Below the pieces are notes generated by a model that worked only from the letters and a program-made list of their open reading frames with translations, did no database searches and had not been told where the DNA came from. This document shows, piece by piece, positions 54,478 to 63,664 of a stretch of DNA of 64,000 bases. Source of the DNA: Denitrovibrio sp. (GTDB lineage Bacteria > Chrysiogenota > Deferribacteres > Deferribacterales > Geovibrionaceae); assembly GCA_002869145.1 (NCBI GenBank), contig PKTM01000019.1, positions 128,486 through 192,485 on the forward strand, given 5' to 3'. Numbering within the stretch: the first letter of the stretch is position 1; the number at the start of each line of letters is the position of its first letter. The translations under genes were made by a program, and so were the position numbers.

Positions 54478-55488
54478 GTGAAAGATCTTTTTAATATAGA
54501 TTTCCTCGAATTGGGGATACAGGCAGATAAAATACGACATCAGAAATGGGGCAGAAAGACGTTCTTTGTTAAGAACATCCATCTTAACTATACTAATATC
54601 TGCGTGAGTAAGTGCAGTTTCTGTGCTTTTGCGAAAGATGTCGGTGACACAGGCGCATACATCTTTGAGATAGATGAAATGCTGAAATATATTGCTGAAA
54701 AAGGTGCAGAGGCGAGAGAGATCCATGTTGTAGGCGGACTGCACCCGGACAAGCCCTTCAGTTTCTATACGGAATCACTTTCTGCCCTGAAAAGTGCTTA
54801 TCCTGAAAAGGTTATAAAAGCGTTCAGCGCTGTTGAAATAGAGTACTTTGCTGGTATATCGGGCCTTTCGGCCTCAGAAGTGCTTCAGGCACTTCAGAAA
54901 TCAGGACTGGAGATGATGCCAGGGGGCGGTGCTGAGATATTTGACCCTGAGGTCAGAAATATTATCTGCCCTGAAAAAATACCTGCAGAAAAATGGCTAG
55001 AGATACACGAAATGGCTCATGGACTAGGTATTAAAACCAACGCCACAATGCTCTACGGTCACATAGAAAATTCAGAACAAAAGATGAAGCATCTGGAGAC
55101 TATAAGGGAGCTTCAGGAGAAGACAAGCGGTTTTCTAGCATTCATTCCTCTTGCTTTTCATCCGGAAAATACTTTTTTAAATGAAATTTATCCATCCACA
55201 GGTGTGGAGGATCTTCGTACTATAGCTGTTTCCAGAATAGTGCTGGATAATATCCCGCACATTAAAGCTTACTGGGTTATGTTAGGAGAAAAAACCGCAC
55301 AGATCGCACTTCGCTTTGGTGCAGATGATCTTGATGGTACAATTATAAAAGAGAACATATCACATGCAGCAGGAGCCACCAGCAGTGAAGGTCTCACTGT
55401 TGAGAACCTCGTGGACTTCGTCAGCTCTGCAGGACTTATCGCTGTGGAAAGGGATGCTTTCTACAACGAAATAAAAACTTATGGTTAA
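54478..55488 (+). CDS. mqnE: Aminodeoxyfutalosine synthase MqnE
   Basis: MqnE is a radical SAM enzyme that couples the MqnA product with SAM to form aminofutalosine in menaquinone synthesis. The 336-residue protein has NICVSKCSFCAFAK (CxxxCxxC), IHVVGGLHPDKPFSFY and the C-terminal LDGTIIKENISHAAGA, typical of MqnE and not MqnC. It starts at GTG 54478 with an AGGAG site. A complete pathway would need mqnA, whose copy at 5583 is interrupted. It heads a group with two envelope or metabolic genes downstream. Confidence 0.9.
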   Translation: MKDLFNIDFLELGIQADKIRHQKWGRKTFFVKNIHLNYTNICVSKCSFCAFAKDVGDTGAYIFEIDEMLKYIAEKGAEAREIHVVGGLHPDKPFSFYTESLSALKSAYPEKVIKAFSAVEIEYFAGISGLSASEVLQALQKSGLEMMPGGGAEIFDPEVRNIICPEKIPAEKWLEIHEMAHGLGIKTNATMLYGHIENSEQKMKHLETIRELQEKTSGFLAFIPLAFHPENTFLNEIYPSTGVEDLRTIAVSRIVLDNIPHIKAYWVMLGEKTAQIALRFGADDLDGTIIKENISHAAGATSSEGLTVENLVDFVSSAGLIAVERDAFYNEIKTYG

Positions 55489-55497
55489 CCACTACTG

Positions 55498-56313
55498 ATG
55501 GCAGAATACATTTTTTTGAACCCTTCTCCTAACATGTTGAAGATAGCTGAGACAGTACGCAGTTTTGGGCGTAACGTTGTTCTTGTGCGAAATGACCAGT
55601 TCCCAGAGATAGATGCTGTAAATGTACATATGTTTTATGATGACAGCTACAGAACCATCTTTCCTGGTGAAGCTTTAAATAATGATGTGAAAGCATTCAG
55701 CAGAATGAAGAAGAACTTTCTGGCGAGTATGTCCGTTTCAAAGATAAAGTCCGACCTCGCTGCAGAATCTAAAAATCTTAAAACCGGTGATATTGTTGAT
55801 TACTGCCTCTTGAAAAGAGGCGTCTTGAGCACAAAAGATGTGGCTACATCCACAGTTAGCAATGCAACCAGTTTTGCAAAAATATCAGAAGACAACGAAC
55901 ATGCCACCATCGTTACTGGGTATATGGAGTTTCTGGGCGGAAGCGAAAAGCTTATTATGTACGATACAGATTTTGATATAAAAGAAGCGCTTGGAAGAGA
56001 CTATTTCATCTTTTTTCTGGAAAACGAACGGATAGAGATGTGCTCTTCAGGAAACAGACTTGTTACCATAGGAACCAAAACAAAAGATCACATTGAATTA
56101 TTAAGCAAACGGTTTAAATTTTTCAATAAGTTCAACTTTAAAAAAGTGAAAGAGCTGGTGATCTCCAGAAATAGAATGCCTTGGGTTGTGAACAATCTTG
56201 ACAAGCACCTTATTCTGGTGAACGACTTCAGCTTTTTCAACATATCGATCAGAATGACCGATAGCTGGTTTGAAAAGGTAGGGAGATATATATGCACAGA
56301 CAGTCAGCGGTAG
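55498..56313 (+). CDS. Hypothetical protein, 271 residues
   Basis: I do not recognise this protein. It has no signal peptide or membrane segment, and an alpha/beta composition with mixed basic stretches (for example ELLSKRFKFFNKFNFKKVKE, about 200-219) and a final segment LILVNDFSFFNISIRMTDSW. It starts 9 bases after the mqnE stop, and its end overlaps the MEMO gene by 22 bases. The neighbourhood links it to mqnE and the MEMO protein. No catalytic motif is evident. Confidence 0.68.
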   Translation: MAEYIFLNPSPNMLKIAETVRSFGRNVVLVRNDQFPEIDAVNVHMFYDDSYRTIFPGEALNNDVKAFSRMKKNFLASMSVSKIKSDLAAESKNLKTGDIVDYCLLKRGVLSTKDVATSTVSNATSFAKISEDNEHATIVTGYMEFLGGSEKLIMYDTDFDIKEALGRDYFIFFLENERIEMCSSGNRLVTIGTKTKDHIELLSKRFKFFNKFNFKKVKELVISRNRMPWVVNNLDKHLILVNDFSFFNISIRMTDSWFEKVGRYICTDSQR

Positions 56314-57074
56314 CAGGTGTTTTTTATCCGGCTGATGCAGAATCTGTCAAAAACTTTATAAAAAAACACTCTGTTGAAAATGAAAAACAGCAGGCATCAG
56401 CAGTTCTTGTCCCACATGCCGGTTATGTTTATTCCGGTGCAACAGCTGTAAGAACCCTATCCAGAATAACCATCCCAAACACAGTGATACTTGCAGGACC
56501 TAACCACACAGGGGCGGGACCTATGATTTCAGTATATACGGCAGGAAGCTGGCATACTCCGCTGGGTGAAGTGAGTATGAATGAAGAACTCATAGAAAAA
56601 CTGACAGAACATGAGCTTTTTTCCAAAGATGTCAGAGCTCATGTGAATGAACATTCTCTAGAGGTTATTCTGCCAATTCTAAAATATTTTAATCCGGATG
56701 TAAAAGTTGTTTGTATTACACTAAAATATCTGGATATTGAAGATATAAAAAAAGCGGCAGATCACATTTCTGAATGTACTGATGGACTTTTTGTTATCAG
56801 TTCTGATTTTAACCATTTTGAAGATTCAGAAACCACTGAGCTGAAGGATAAGGCTGCAATAGACAAACTTCTGAAGATGGATGCCGAGGGGCTGTACAGT
56901 ATAGTCTCAGATATGCGCATATCTATGTGTGGGGTTGTACCCTCATGCACAGGGATATTGTACGCTTTGTCAAAAGGTGCTGATGAATCTGTTTTTATAG
57001 AACATACACACAGCGGCAAGGTAAATGGTGACAATAACAAAGTGGTCGGCTATGCTGGCCTGTATTATAAATGA
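56292..57074 (+). CDS. MEMO1-family protein (AmmeMemoRadiSam system protein B)
   Basis: A 260-residue protein of the MEMO/LigB-like dioxygenase fold. The N-terminus reads RQSAVAGVFYPADAESVKNF, then VLVPHAGYVYSGATA, LAGPNHTGAGP, EHSLEVILPILKYF and SSDFNHFED. Metal-binding histidines are in these motifs. In bacteria it is often found with AMMECR1 and radical SAM partners, which are not present here. Its start overlaps the unknown gene before it. The biochemical role is uncertain. Confidence 0.9.
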   Translation: MHRQSAVAGVFYPADAESVKNFIKKHSVENEKQQASAVLVPHAGYVYSGATAVRTLSRITIPNTVILAGPNHTGAGPMISVYTAGSWHTPLGEVSMNEELIEKLTEHELFSKDVRAHVNEHSLEVILPILKYFNPDVKVVCITLKYLDIEDIKKAADHISECTDGLFVISSDFNHFEDSETTELKDKAAIDKLLKMDAEGLYSIVSDMRISMCGVVPSCTGILYALSKGADESVFIEHTHSGKVNGDNNKVVGYAGLYYK

Positions 57075-57086
57075 GAGGATAAGACT

Positions 57087-57956
57087 ATGAAAGTAAGGAC
57101 AGCAGTATTTCCAGTTGCAGGGCTCGGCACTAGACTCTTGCCGGCAACAAAGGCAATGCCCAAAGAGATGATAACCCTTATAGACAGACCGCTTATACAG
57201 TACGCTGTACAGGAAGTAATAGATGCAGGTGTCGAGCGTGTAGTTTTTATCTCTGCAAGGAGCAAAAGAGCCTTGGAAGATCATTTTGACAGGACACCAG
57301 AGCTGGAGTATCAGCTTGAGGAATCCGGAAAAGATGAAGTGCTGGAAGATATGCGCAGACTGTCTTTTATGTGTGATATAACCTATGTACGACAGAAAGA
57401 GCCGCTTGGTCTTGGCCATGCTGTGCTGTGTGCTAAGGATGTTATTGGGAAAGAGCCTTTTGCGGTTATTTTGCCTGACGATATAATCATGAGCAAGAAG
57501 CCGGTTACTCAGCAGCTTATTGAAAACTATAATAAAACCGGAAGGTCTGTTGTTTCCCTGATGGAAGTTCCAGCAGAGGATACCTCAAAGTATGGCATAG
57601 TGGAGCTTGGGGAACAGGCGGATAAAGGCCTCTTCAGGTTGGATGGAATGGTGGAAAAACCAAAGTCTAACCCGCCATCAAACATGGCGATAATAGGAAG
57701 ATATATCCTTACTCCTGAGATTATGGAATCTCTGGAGAAAACACAAGCCGGCTCAGGTGGAGAGATACAGCTTACCGATGCAATTCTTGAAGTTGCAAAA
57801 AAAGATGGCGTTTACGGTTATCTTTTTGAAGGTCAAAGGTTCGACTGCGGAAATATGTATGGACTTTTTGAAGCAGTTGTCCATTTTGCTCTAGAGAGAG
57901 ATGACATGAGAGATTTTGCTGTAGAAGTTTTAAAGAATGCGTCATCGAAGTATTGA
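57087..57956 (+). CDS. galU: UTP-glucose-1-phosphate uridylyltransferase
   Basis: GalU forms UDP-glucose from UTP and glucose 1-phosphate for envelope sugars. The 289-residue protein has AVFPVAGLGTRLLPATKAMP, the conserved lysine KEM and the IDRPLIQYAVQEVIDAG block, a LPDDII active site, and GMVEKP with GQRFDCGN near the end. It is full length. A 12-base gap separates it from the MEMO gene and a 16-base gap from hsp20. Confidence 0.95.
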   Translation: MKVRTAVFPVAGLGTRLLPATKAMPKEMITLIDRPLIQYAVQEVIDAGVERVVFISARSKRALEDHFDRTPELEYQLEESGKDEVLEDMRRLSFMCDITYVRQKEPLGLGHAVLCAKDVIGKEPFAVILPDDIIMSKKPVTQQLIENYNKTGRSVVSLMEVPAEDTSKYGIVELGEQADKGLFRLDGMVEKPKSNPPSNMAIIGRYILTPEIMESLEKTQAGSGGEIQLTDAILEVAKKDGVYGYLFEGQRFDCGNMYGLFEAVVHFALERDDMRDFAVEVLKNASSKY

Positions 57957-57972
57957 CCACATGAGGTAACAC

Positions 57973-58392
57973 ATGCGGGATAATTTTGACTCCATAGAAA
58001 AGCTACGCTTTATACACGGTCTTATGAAGAAAGAGGTTGAGGAGCTTATTAAATTCGTAAGTTCTTGCAAGCTTAACGTGTCAGAGACCAGTACCCCTCC
58101 TATGGATGTTGTTATAAACGATGACGAGGTCATTATTTTTGTAGAGCTTGCTGGGCTCACAACAAAAGACTTCACTGTTTATCAATACGACGATCTTGTT
58201 ATTATAGAGGGTGTTCGGCCGAAAGTTGATATACCAAACATCAGTTTTGTAAGGGTGGAGAGAGAGCATGTTCGTTTTAAACGTGTTCTTCGTCTGCCAT
58301 TTATCGTAAATGATTTTGAAACAAAAGCAAAACTGAAAGACGGTGTTCTGGAGATACGTATACTCAGAGACTCTAACGGCTGTGATTTTTAG
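57973..58392 (+). CDS. Small heat-shock protein (Hsp20/alpha-crystallin family)
   Basis: A 139-residue protein with an alpha-crystallin domain (about 38-130): DEVIIFVELAGLTTKDFTV, VIIEGVRPKV, RFKRVLRLPF and the C-terminal LKDGVLEIRIL (the AxxxxGVLxxxP-like end). These are ATP-independent holdases for unfolded protein. It sits just before lon, also a heat-shock function, so co-regulation is likely. No CIRCE element was found. Confidence 0.93.
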   Translation: MRDNFDSIEKLRFIHGLMKKEVEELIKFVSSCKLNVSETSTPPMDVVINDDEVIIFVELAGLTTKDFTVYQYDDLVIIEGVRPKVDIPNISFVRVEREHVRFKRVLRLPFIVNDFETKAKLKDGVLEIRILRDSNGCDF

Positions 58393-58408
58393 TGAGAAGG
58401 AGAAGAAG

Positions 58409-60745
58409 ATGGAACAATTTGAAACAGAGATAGCTATACCCGAGACGCTTCCGCTGCTTCCTGTTAGGGATATTGTAGTTTTCCCATATATGGTTCTCCC
58501 GCTTTATGTTGGCAGAGACCAGAGTGTAGAGTCTGTGAACGAAGCTCTGGCTGAGGACAGACTTATTTTTCTGGCATGCCAGAAAGACCCGACGGACGAA
58601 GAACCTGACCCGGAAGACATTTTTGTAGTAGGGACTGTGGCTGTTATACTTCGGATGCTTAAAATGCCAGACGGCAGAATAAAACTTCTGGTGCAAGGAG
58701 TTAAAAGAGGAAAGATCAAAAGTCACCTCGATTCTGACACCGGATACAGAGTAAATATAGAAGAGATCAATGACATTGAAGAGCAGGAAAACCCTGAGCT
58801 GGAAGCTCTGCTGCGTCATATAAAAGAACAGCTAACGAAGGCTGTTTCCCTTGGTAAACCAATGCTCCCTGACCTGCTAGCTGTGATAGAAAGCATAGAA
58901 GAGGCGGGCAAGCTTGCAGATATAATAGTTTCCAACCTTGGTCTGAAAGTTGAAGAAGCTCAGGAGGTTCTGGAGCTTGAAGATTCTATGGACAGACTGA
59001 AAAAGGTAGGGGAATTTCTCACAAGAGAGATATCTATTCTGGAAGTACAGCAGAAGATAATGAACGATGCCAGAGGGGAGATAGATAAAAGCCAGAAGGA
59101 GTATTTTCTTCGTGAACAGCTTAAAGCGATACGCAAAGAGCTGGGTGAAGAAGACGACTTTATGGTGGAGATGGACGAGTACCGGAAGAAGATAAAGAAA
59201 TGCAAAATGCCTAAAAAAGTGAACGAAGAGGCCATGAAGCAGCTCGACAGGCTGACGAAGATGCATGGGGATTCCGCTGAGGCTACAGTAGCAAGAACGT
59301 ATCTGGACTGGATGATAGATGTTCCATGGAGCAAATCCACCAAAGATGAGCTAAACATCAAAGAAGCAAAGAAAATTCTTGATGAAGACCACTATGGCTT
59401 GGACGAGGTTAAGGATAGGATTCTGGACTTTCTTGCTCTGCGCAAACTGAAGAAAGATATTAAAAGCCCTATACTTTGCTTTTCAGGACCTCCGGGAGTT
59501 GGTAAAACATCTCTTGGGATGTCTATAGCCAGAGCGATGGGGCGAAAATATGTCCGTATGTCTCTTGGCGGTGTTCGTGATGAGGCTGAGATAAGAGGGC
59601 ACAGAAGAACTTACATAGGTGCACTCCCCGGAAAGATAATCCAGGGGATGAAGACTGCTGGCTCAAACAACCCAGTTTTCATGCTTGATGAAATAGATAA
59701 GCTTGGTTCAGATTTCAGGGGAGACCCGTCAAGTGCACTTCTTGAAGTGCTTGACCCGGTGCAGAACGTAAACTATGTGGATCATTATCTGGGTGTGCCA
59801 CTTGATCTGACAAATGTTATGTTTATCACTACTGCAAATTACTTAGATCCTATCCCGCCTGCTCTTAAAGACAGGATGGAGATAATAAATATTCCCGGAT
59901 ATACGGAGGAAGAGAAGGTTCAGATATCTGAGAAATATCTCATCCCCAGACAGAAATCAGATAATGGTCTGGATGACTACACTGTTAAGTTTTCCAGGAA
60001 GACTATTTCTTCACTTATATCAGGATACACAATGGAAAGCGGTCTTCGTAACCTTGAGCGAACAATAGGGACTGTTTGCAGGAAAATTGGGCGTAAAATT
60101 GCAGAAGGCGAAAAGAAAAAAACATTTCTTGTGACTGAGAAATCCTTAGAGAAATACCTTGGCCCTGAGAAGTTTATAAGCGATGAGGAACTGAAGGATA
60201 ACGAAGTGGGGACTGCTACTGGACTCGCATGGACACCTTCTGGTGGTGATGTGCTTTACATTGAATGCGCAAAATTTAAAGGCAAAGGTGTTTTGAACGT
60301 TACCGGACAGCTTGGGGATGTTATGAAGTAGTCATCAAGAGCCGCATTAACATATGTTCGAGCACTTGGTGATAGATACAAGATAGACCCGGATGATTTT
60401 GAAAAATTTGACATACATATACATGTTCCTGCAGGAGCAATACCTAAGGATGGTCCAAGTGCAGGCATAACAATGGCAGTAGCACTTATGTCGTGCTTTA
60501 CCGGACGCAAGATTAACAAAAAAGTAGCCATGACCGGAGAAATCACTATAACCGGCAAGGTTTTGCCTATAGGCGGACTGAAAGAAAAGCTGCTGGCAGC
60601 CAAGCGGCATGGCATAGAAAAAGTTCTTGTTCCTGCAAAGAACGAGAAGGATCTCAGAAACCTGCCGAAATATGTGAAAAACGCTTTAGAGATTGTTTAT
60701 GTATCCCAATTTGAAGAAGTTATAGACCACACATTGCTCGACTAG
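58409..60745 (+). pseudogene. lon: ATP-dependent protease Lon, with in-frame stop in the protease domain
   Basis: Lon degrades misfolded and regulatory proteins. The 778-codon frame has the N-terminal LON domain (about 10-205; LPLLPVRDIVVFPYM), the AAA module (Walker A SGPPGVGKTSLG, Walker B NPVFMLDEIDKLG) and the C-terminal protease domain. A TAG at 60329-60331 (codon 641) interrupts the sequence after GQLGDVMK. Downstream the frame continues with SSRAALTYVRA, then GPSAG with catalytic Ser684 and GGLKEK with catalytic Lys727. Homologues have GDVMKES or GDVMQES, so GAG changed to TAG fits. As written, the product lacks the catalytic dyad. Confidence 0.92.
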
Positions 60746-60772
60746 CTTTTTCAAAACATATTGACTTTTACA

Positions 60773-60805
60773 AAAGCCCCCTTGCTTATAAGGGGGCTTT
60801 TTATT
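60773..60805 (+). terminator. Intrinsic terminator of the lon transcript
   Basis: AAAGCCCCCTT and AAGGGGGCTTT form a perfect 11-bp stem with a 6-base loop, followed by TTATTATATT. It lies 28 bases after the lon end and before copA. The strong stem separates the two units. Confidence 0.9.
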
Positions 60806-60833
60806 ATATTTAACAGCTCAAGGAGCATAGAAA

Positions 60834-63011
60834 ATGTCTGATAAAAATATAGAGAAAAGCATCAATATAGGCGGAATGACTTGTGCTGCATGTGTGCGGC
60901 GTGTTGAAAAGAAACTCGGCAAAGTAGAAGGGGTAGATTCTGTTATAGTGAACCTAGCTACCAACACAGCGTCTGTCAGCTATGATCCTCAGGTTTTGGA
61001 TGTGGAAGACATCGGAAATGAGGTGGAAAAGATAGGCTACGTCTTCAAAGGCGTGGATCAAGGACTTATGGAAGACGAGACAAGTACGTACTATTCCTCT
61101 CGTTTGATGATCGCAGCTCCTTTGTCTGTTGTAGTTTTTACTCTTTCCATGACAAACATACCGGCAATTGAAAGTTTTAAGTACTGGATACTTATGGTGC
61201 TTACTCTTATTGTTATAGTTTTCGGCGGCGGAATATTTTATAAGATCGCCTGGAAAAACCTGAAAAACAGAACATCAGACATGAACACTCTCCTTGCAGT
61301 TGGGACACTTTCCGCTTTTATATATTCTGCGGCGGTTACAATATTTTCTGATTATTTTATCAGCAAAGACAACTATCACGTCTATTATGACGCAGCCTGT
61401 GTCATCATAACTTTCATTCTTTTAGGAAGACTTATGGAGACAAGAGCTAAAAAGAAAGCAAAAAGCGCTATAGAGGCACTGCTTAATCTTGCGCCGAAGA
61501 CAGCCTTTCTTGTAGAGGAAGACGGTGTTAAAGAAGTCTCCGCCAGCCAGCTTAAGATAAACGACCTGATACGTGTTAAGCCGGGCGGCTCTATCGCTGT
61601 GGACGGCGAAGTTGAGAGTGGTCAAGCCCGTGCGGACGAGTCGATGCTCACAGGGGAATCTGTACCCGTTGCAAAACGTCAGGGGGATAAGGTTTACGCT
61701 GGCACAGTGCTTACTTCAGGCTCTATCTTATTCAGAGCGAAGTCATTGGGTAACGATACAGTTTTAGCGGGTATCATCAAAACAGTTAAAGGAGCCACCG
61801 CCTCTAAGCCGAAAGTTCAGCGCATGGCCGATCAGGTGTCCTCTGTTTTTGTTCCCATCGTGCTTGTGATAGCTTGTGTAACTTTCCTCGTTTGGTTCTT
61901 TGTAGGTCCAGAGCCTGCTCTGACCAACAGTCTGCTTGCTTTTGTTTCCGTGCTTATTGTCGCTTGTCCTTGCGCTATGGGGCTTGCAACACCTACTGCT
62001 GTTATGGTTTCAACAGGAAGAGGCGCAACAGAAGGGATACTGGTCAAAAACGGTGAAACCTTAGAAAAAGCTTGTAAAGTCAACAAAATAATCTTTGACA
62101 AAACAGGCACACTTACAACAGGTGATCTCCAGGTTGAGCTTTTTGAGCTTATGGGCGGACTTGATAAACTGAGAATGCTGTCATATGCGGCATCTGTAGA
62201 AGCATCTTCCGAGCATCCTTTAGCAGATGCAATAGTTTCTTATGCAAAAGAAAAAGGTGCTGAAGTCTCTGATGTTGAAGATTTCGAGAATCATGATGGA
62301 GAGGGTGTGACAGGGCTCTTAGGAGGCAGACGTGTGTTTGCCGGAAAGAGAGAGTACCTTGAGCGTAACGGTATAAAAGTAAAGCCGTCCTCGTTCAGCG
62401 GCTCACATGTTTACTTGGGGATAGATAAAGAATTTGCCGGAGTTTTCGGTATTACAGATTCAGTGAAAAAAGATGCTGAAGAAACTGTTAGAAAGTTGAA
62501 AAAACGCGGGGTTATTCCGGTTATAGTATCTGGCGACAATGAAAAGTCTGTCCGTATTGTAGCAGAAAAAATTGGTATTAATGAATATTACTCAGGCATA
62601 TCTCCAAAAGGTAAACTGGATATTCTTCATAAATACAGAGATAAAGGCGAAATAGTTGCAATGGTTGGTGACGGAATAAATGATGCTGCGGCTCTGGCAG
62701 CGAGTGATGTCGGCTTTGCTATGAGCACCGGGACAGATGCCGCCATGCAGTCGGGGGATATAACCATCCTAAGTGATTCCACAGATAGAATCATAAAGGC
62801 GATAAATTTATCTTGTTCAACACTTACTATTATTAAACAAAATCTTTTTTGGGCATTCTTTTATAATATCGGGCTTATACCTGTAGCGGCAGGAGTCTTT
62901 TATCCGTTTTTCGGAATTCAGCTTTCCCCAATGTTTGCAGGGGCAGCTATGGCATTTTCTTCTGTAAGCGTGGTTACCAACTCACTCAGGCTGAAAATTA
63001 AGAAGATTTAA
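60834..63011 (+). CDS. copA: Copper-translocating P1B-type ATPase
   Basis: A 725-residue inner-membrane pump that exports Cu(I) from the cytoplasm. It has one heavy-metal domain (GGMTCAACVRRV, about 13-24), TGES in the actuator domain, the transmembrane metal site VACPCAMGLATP, the phosphorylation motif DKTGTLTTG and GDGINDAAAL. FYNIGLIPVAAG and MAFSSVSVVTNSLRL (MxxSS) fit the Cu(I) subgroup. It starts at ATG 60834 with an AAGGAG site. No metal-responsive operator is evident. Its end overlaps a small gene on the other strand by 14 bases. Confidence 0.94.
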   Translation: MSDKNIEKSINIGGMTCAACVRRVEKKLGKVEGVDSVIVNLATNTASVSYDPQVLDVEDIGNEVEKIGYVFKGVDQGLMEDETSTYYSSRLMIAAPLSVVVFTLSMTNIPAIESFKYWILMVLTLIVIVFGGGIFYKIAWKNLKNRTSDMNTLLAVGTLSAFIYSAAVTIFSDYFISKDNYHVYYDAACVIITFILLGRLMETRAKKKAKSAIEALLNLAPKTAFLVEEDGVKEVSASQLKINDLIRVKPGGSIAVDGEVESGQARADESMLTGESVPVAKRQGDKVYAGTVLTSGSILFRAKSLGNDTVLAGIIKTVKGATASKPKVQRMADQVSSVFVPIVLVIACVTFLVWFFVGPEPALTNSLLAFVSVLIVACPCAMGLATPTAVMVSTGRGATEGILVKNGETLEKACKVNKIIFDKTGTLTTGDLQVELFELMGGLDKLRMLSYAASVEASSEHPLADAIVSYAKEKGAEVSDVEDFENHDGEGVTGLLGGRRVFAGKREYLERNGIKVKPSSFSGSHVYLGIDKEFAGVFGITDSVKKDAEETVRKLKKRGVIPVIVSGDNEKSVRIVAEKIGINEYYSGISPKGKLDILHKYRDKGEIVAMVGDGINDAAALAASDVGFAMSTGTDAAMQSGDITILSDSTDRIIKAINLSCSTLTIIKQNLFWAFFYNIGLIPVAAGVFYPFFGIQLSPMFAGAAMAFSSVSVVTNSLRLKIKKI

Positions 63012-63252
63012 ATTTTGCTTTTAATTTAGCACCTAAAATCTGCCCGCCTATGGAAAATATAAGAAATAAAGGGATATATATCCATTTTGTATCAGTATAA
63101 ATCCTTATCAGTGCTACAATAGGTATTGGCGCATGAATACATGCTATCCATGCCAGAGAAAATTTTCTGGTATAAGTTCTAAGCCAACCGAAAGGTAGGT
63201 TTAATATAAGAGCAATAATACATATAGCAAAAACGCCTTGAGGATAATTCAT
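62998..63252 (-). CDS. Small hydrophobic membrane protein of unknown function
   Basis: An 84-residue protein with about three hydrophobic segments (about 6-22, 30-48 and 55-75) and a basic C-terminus (AKLKAKFKSS). It starts at ATG 63252 and converges with copA, whose last 14 bases it overlaps. No good ribosome site precedes it, and a much longer upstream in-frame start would run antisense to fluC and is rejected. The arrangement and composition support a real gene, but no family was recognised. Confidence 0.6.
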   Translation of the reverse strand: MNYPQGVFAICIIALILNLPFGWLRTYTRKFSLAWIACIHAPIPIVALIRIYTDTKWIYIPLFLIFSIGGQILGAKLKAKFKSS

Positions 63253-63286
63253 CTTTTTTATATAAGGTTTAAATGAAGGTATGTAA

Positions 63287-63664
63287 ATGAAAATTTTGTT
63301 AATTGGTGTAGGTGGATTTCTAGGTGCTATATCAAGATATTTGGTTTCAGAGGGTGCAGTGCGCTTTTTCGGGGACAAACTTCCTTTTGGAACATTCATT
63401 GTAAACGTAACTGGTTCGTTCATCTTAGGCGCTCTTTTGGTACTTTCTCTGGAAAAAGAAGTTGTAGGTGAAAACATGCGTTTTCTATTAGCCGTAGGTT
63501 TTCTAGGAGCATTTACAACATTTTCCACATTCTCAGTTGAATAAATTCATCTTTTCCGTTCAGGCGAATATTTTTCAGCGCTTTCATATATCACAGCCAG
63601 TGTGGTGGTAAGTCTTTGTGCAGCTTTCGGCGGTTTTACAGTTGCAAGGCTGTGGGGGGCTTAA
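63287..63664 (+). pseudogene. fluC: Fluoride channel FluC/CrcB, with in-frame stop
   Basis: FluC exports fluoride as a dual-topology dimer in the membrane. The start is ATG 63287 (KILLIGVGGFLGAISRYLVS), and FGTFIVNVTGSFILGALL and TFSTFSVE form the family core. A TAA at 63542-63544 (codon 86) follows that motif. The frame then continues IHLFRSGEYFSALSYI to a last membrane segment ending VARLWGA and TAA at 63662-63664, for 125 residues in all. The cut product would lack the last helix. The simplest single change would be from a lysine (AAA) or glutamate (GAA) codon; homologues often have threonine here. Confidence 0.88.

Noticed and set aside
57957-58408. CIRCE or other heat-shock operator near hsp20 and lon
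   Set aside because: No copy of the TTAGCACTC/GAGTGCTAA pair could be found.
62998-63528. A longer minus-strand frame that covers most of fluC
   Set aside because: Its first 92 codons are antisense to the fluC core, which has clear family motifs. Only the part from 63252 looks like a real membrane protein.
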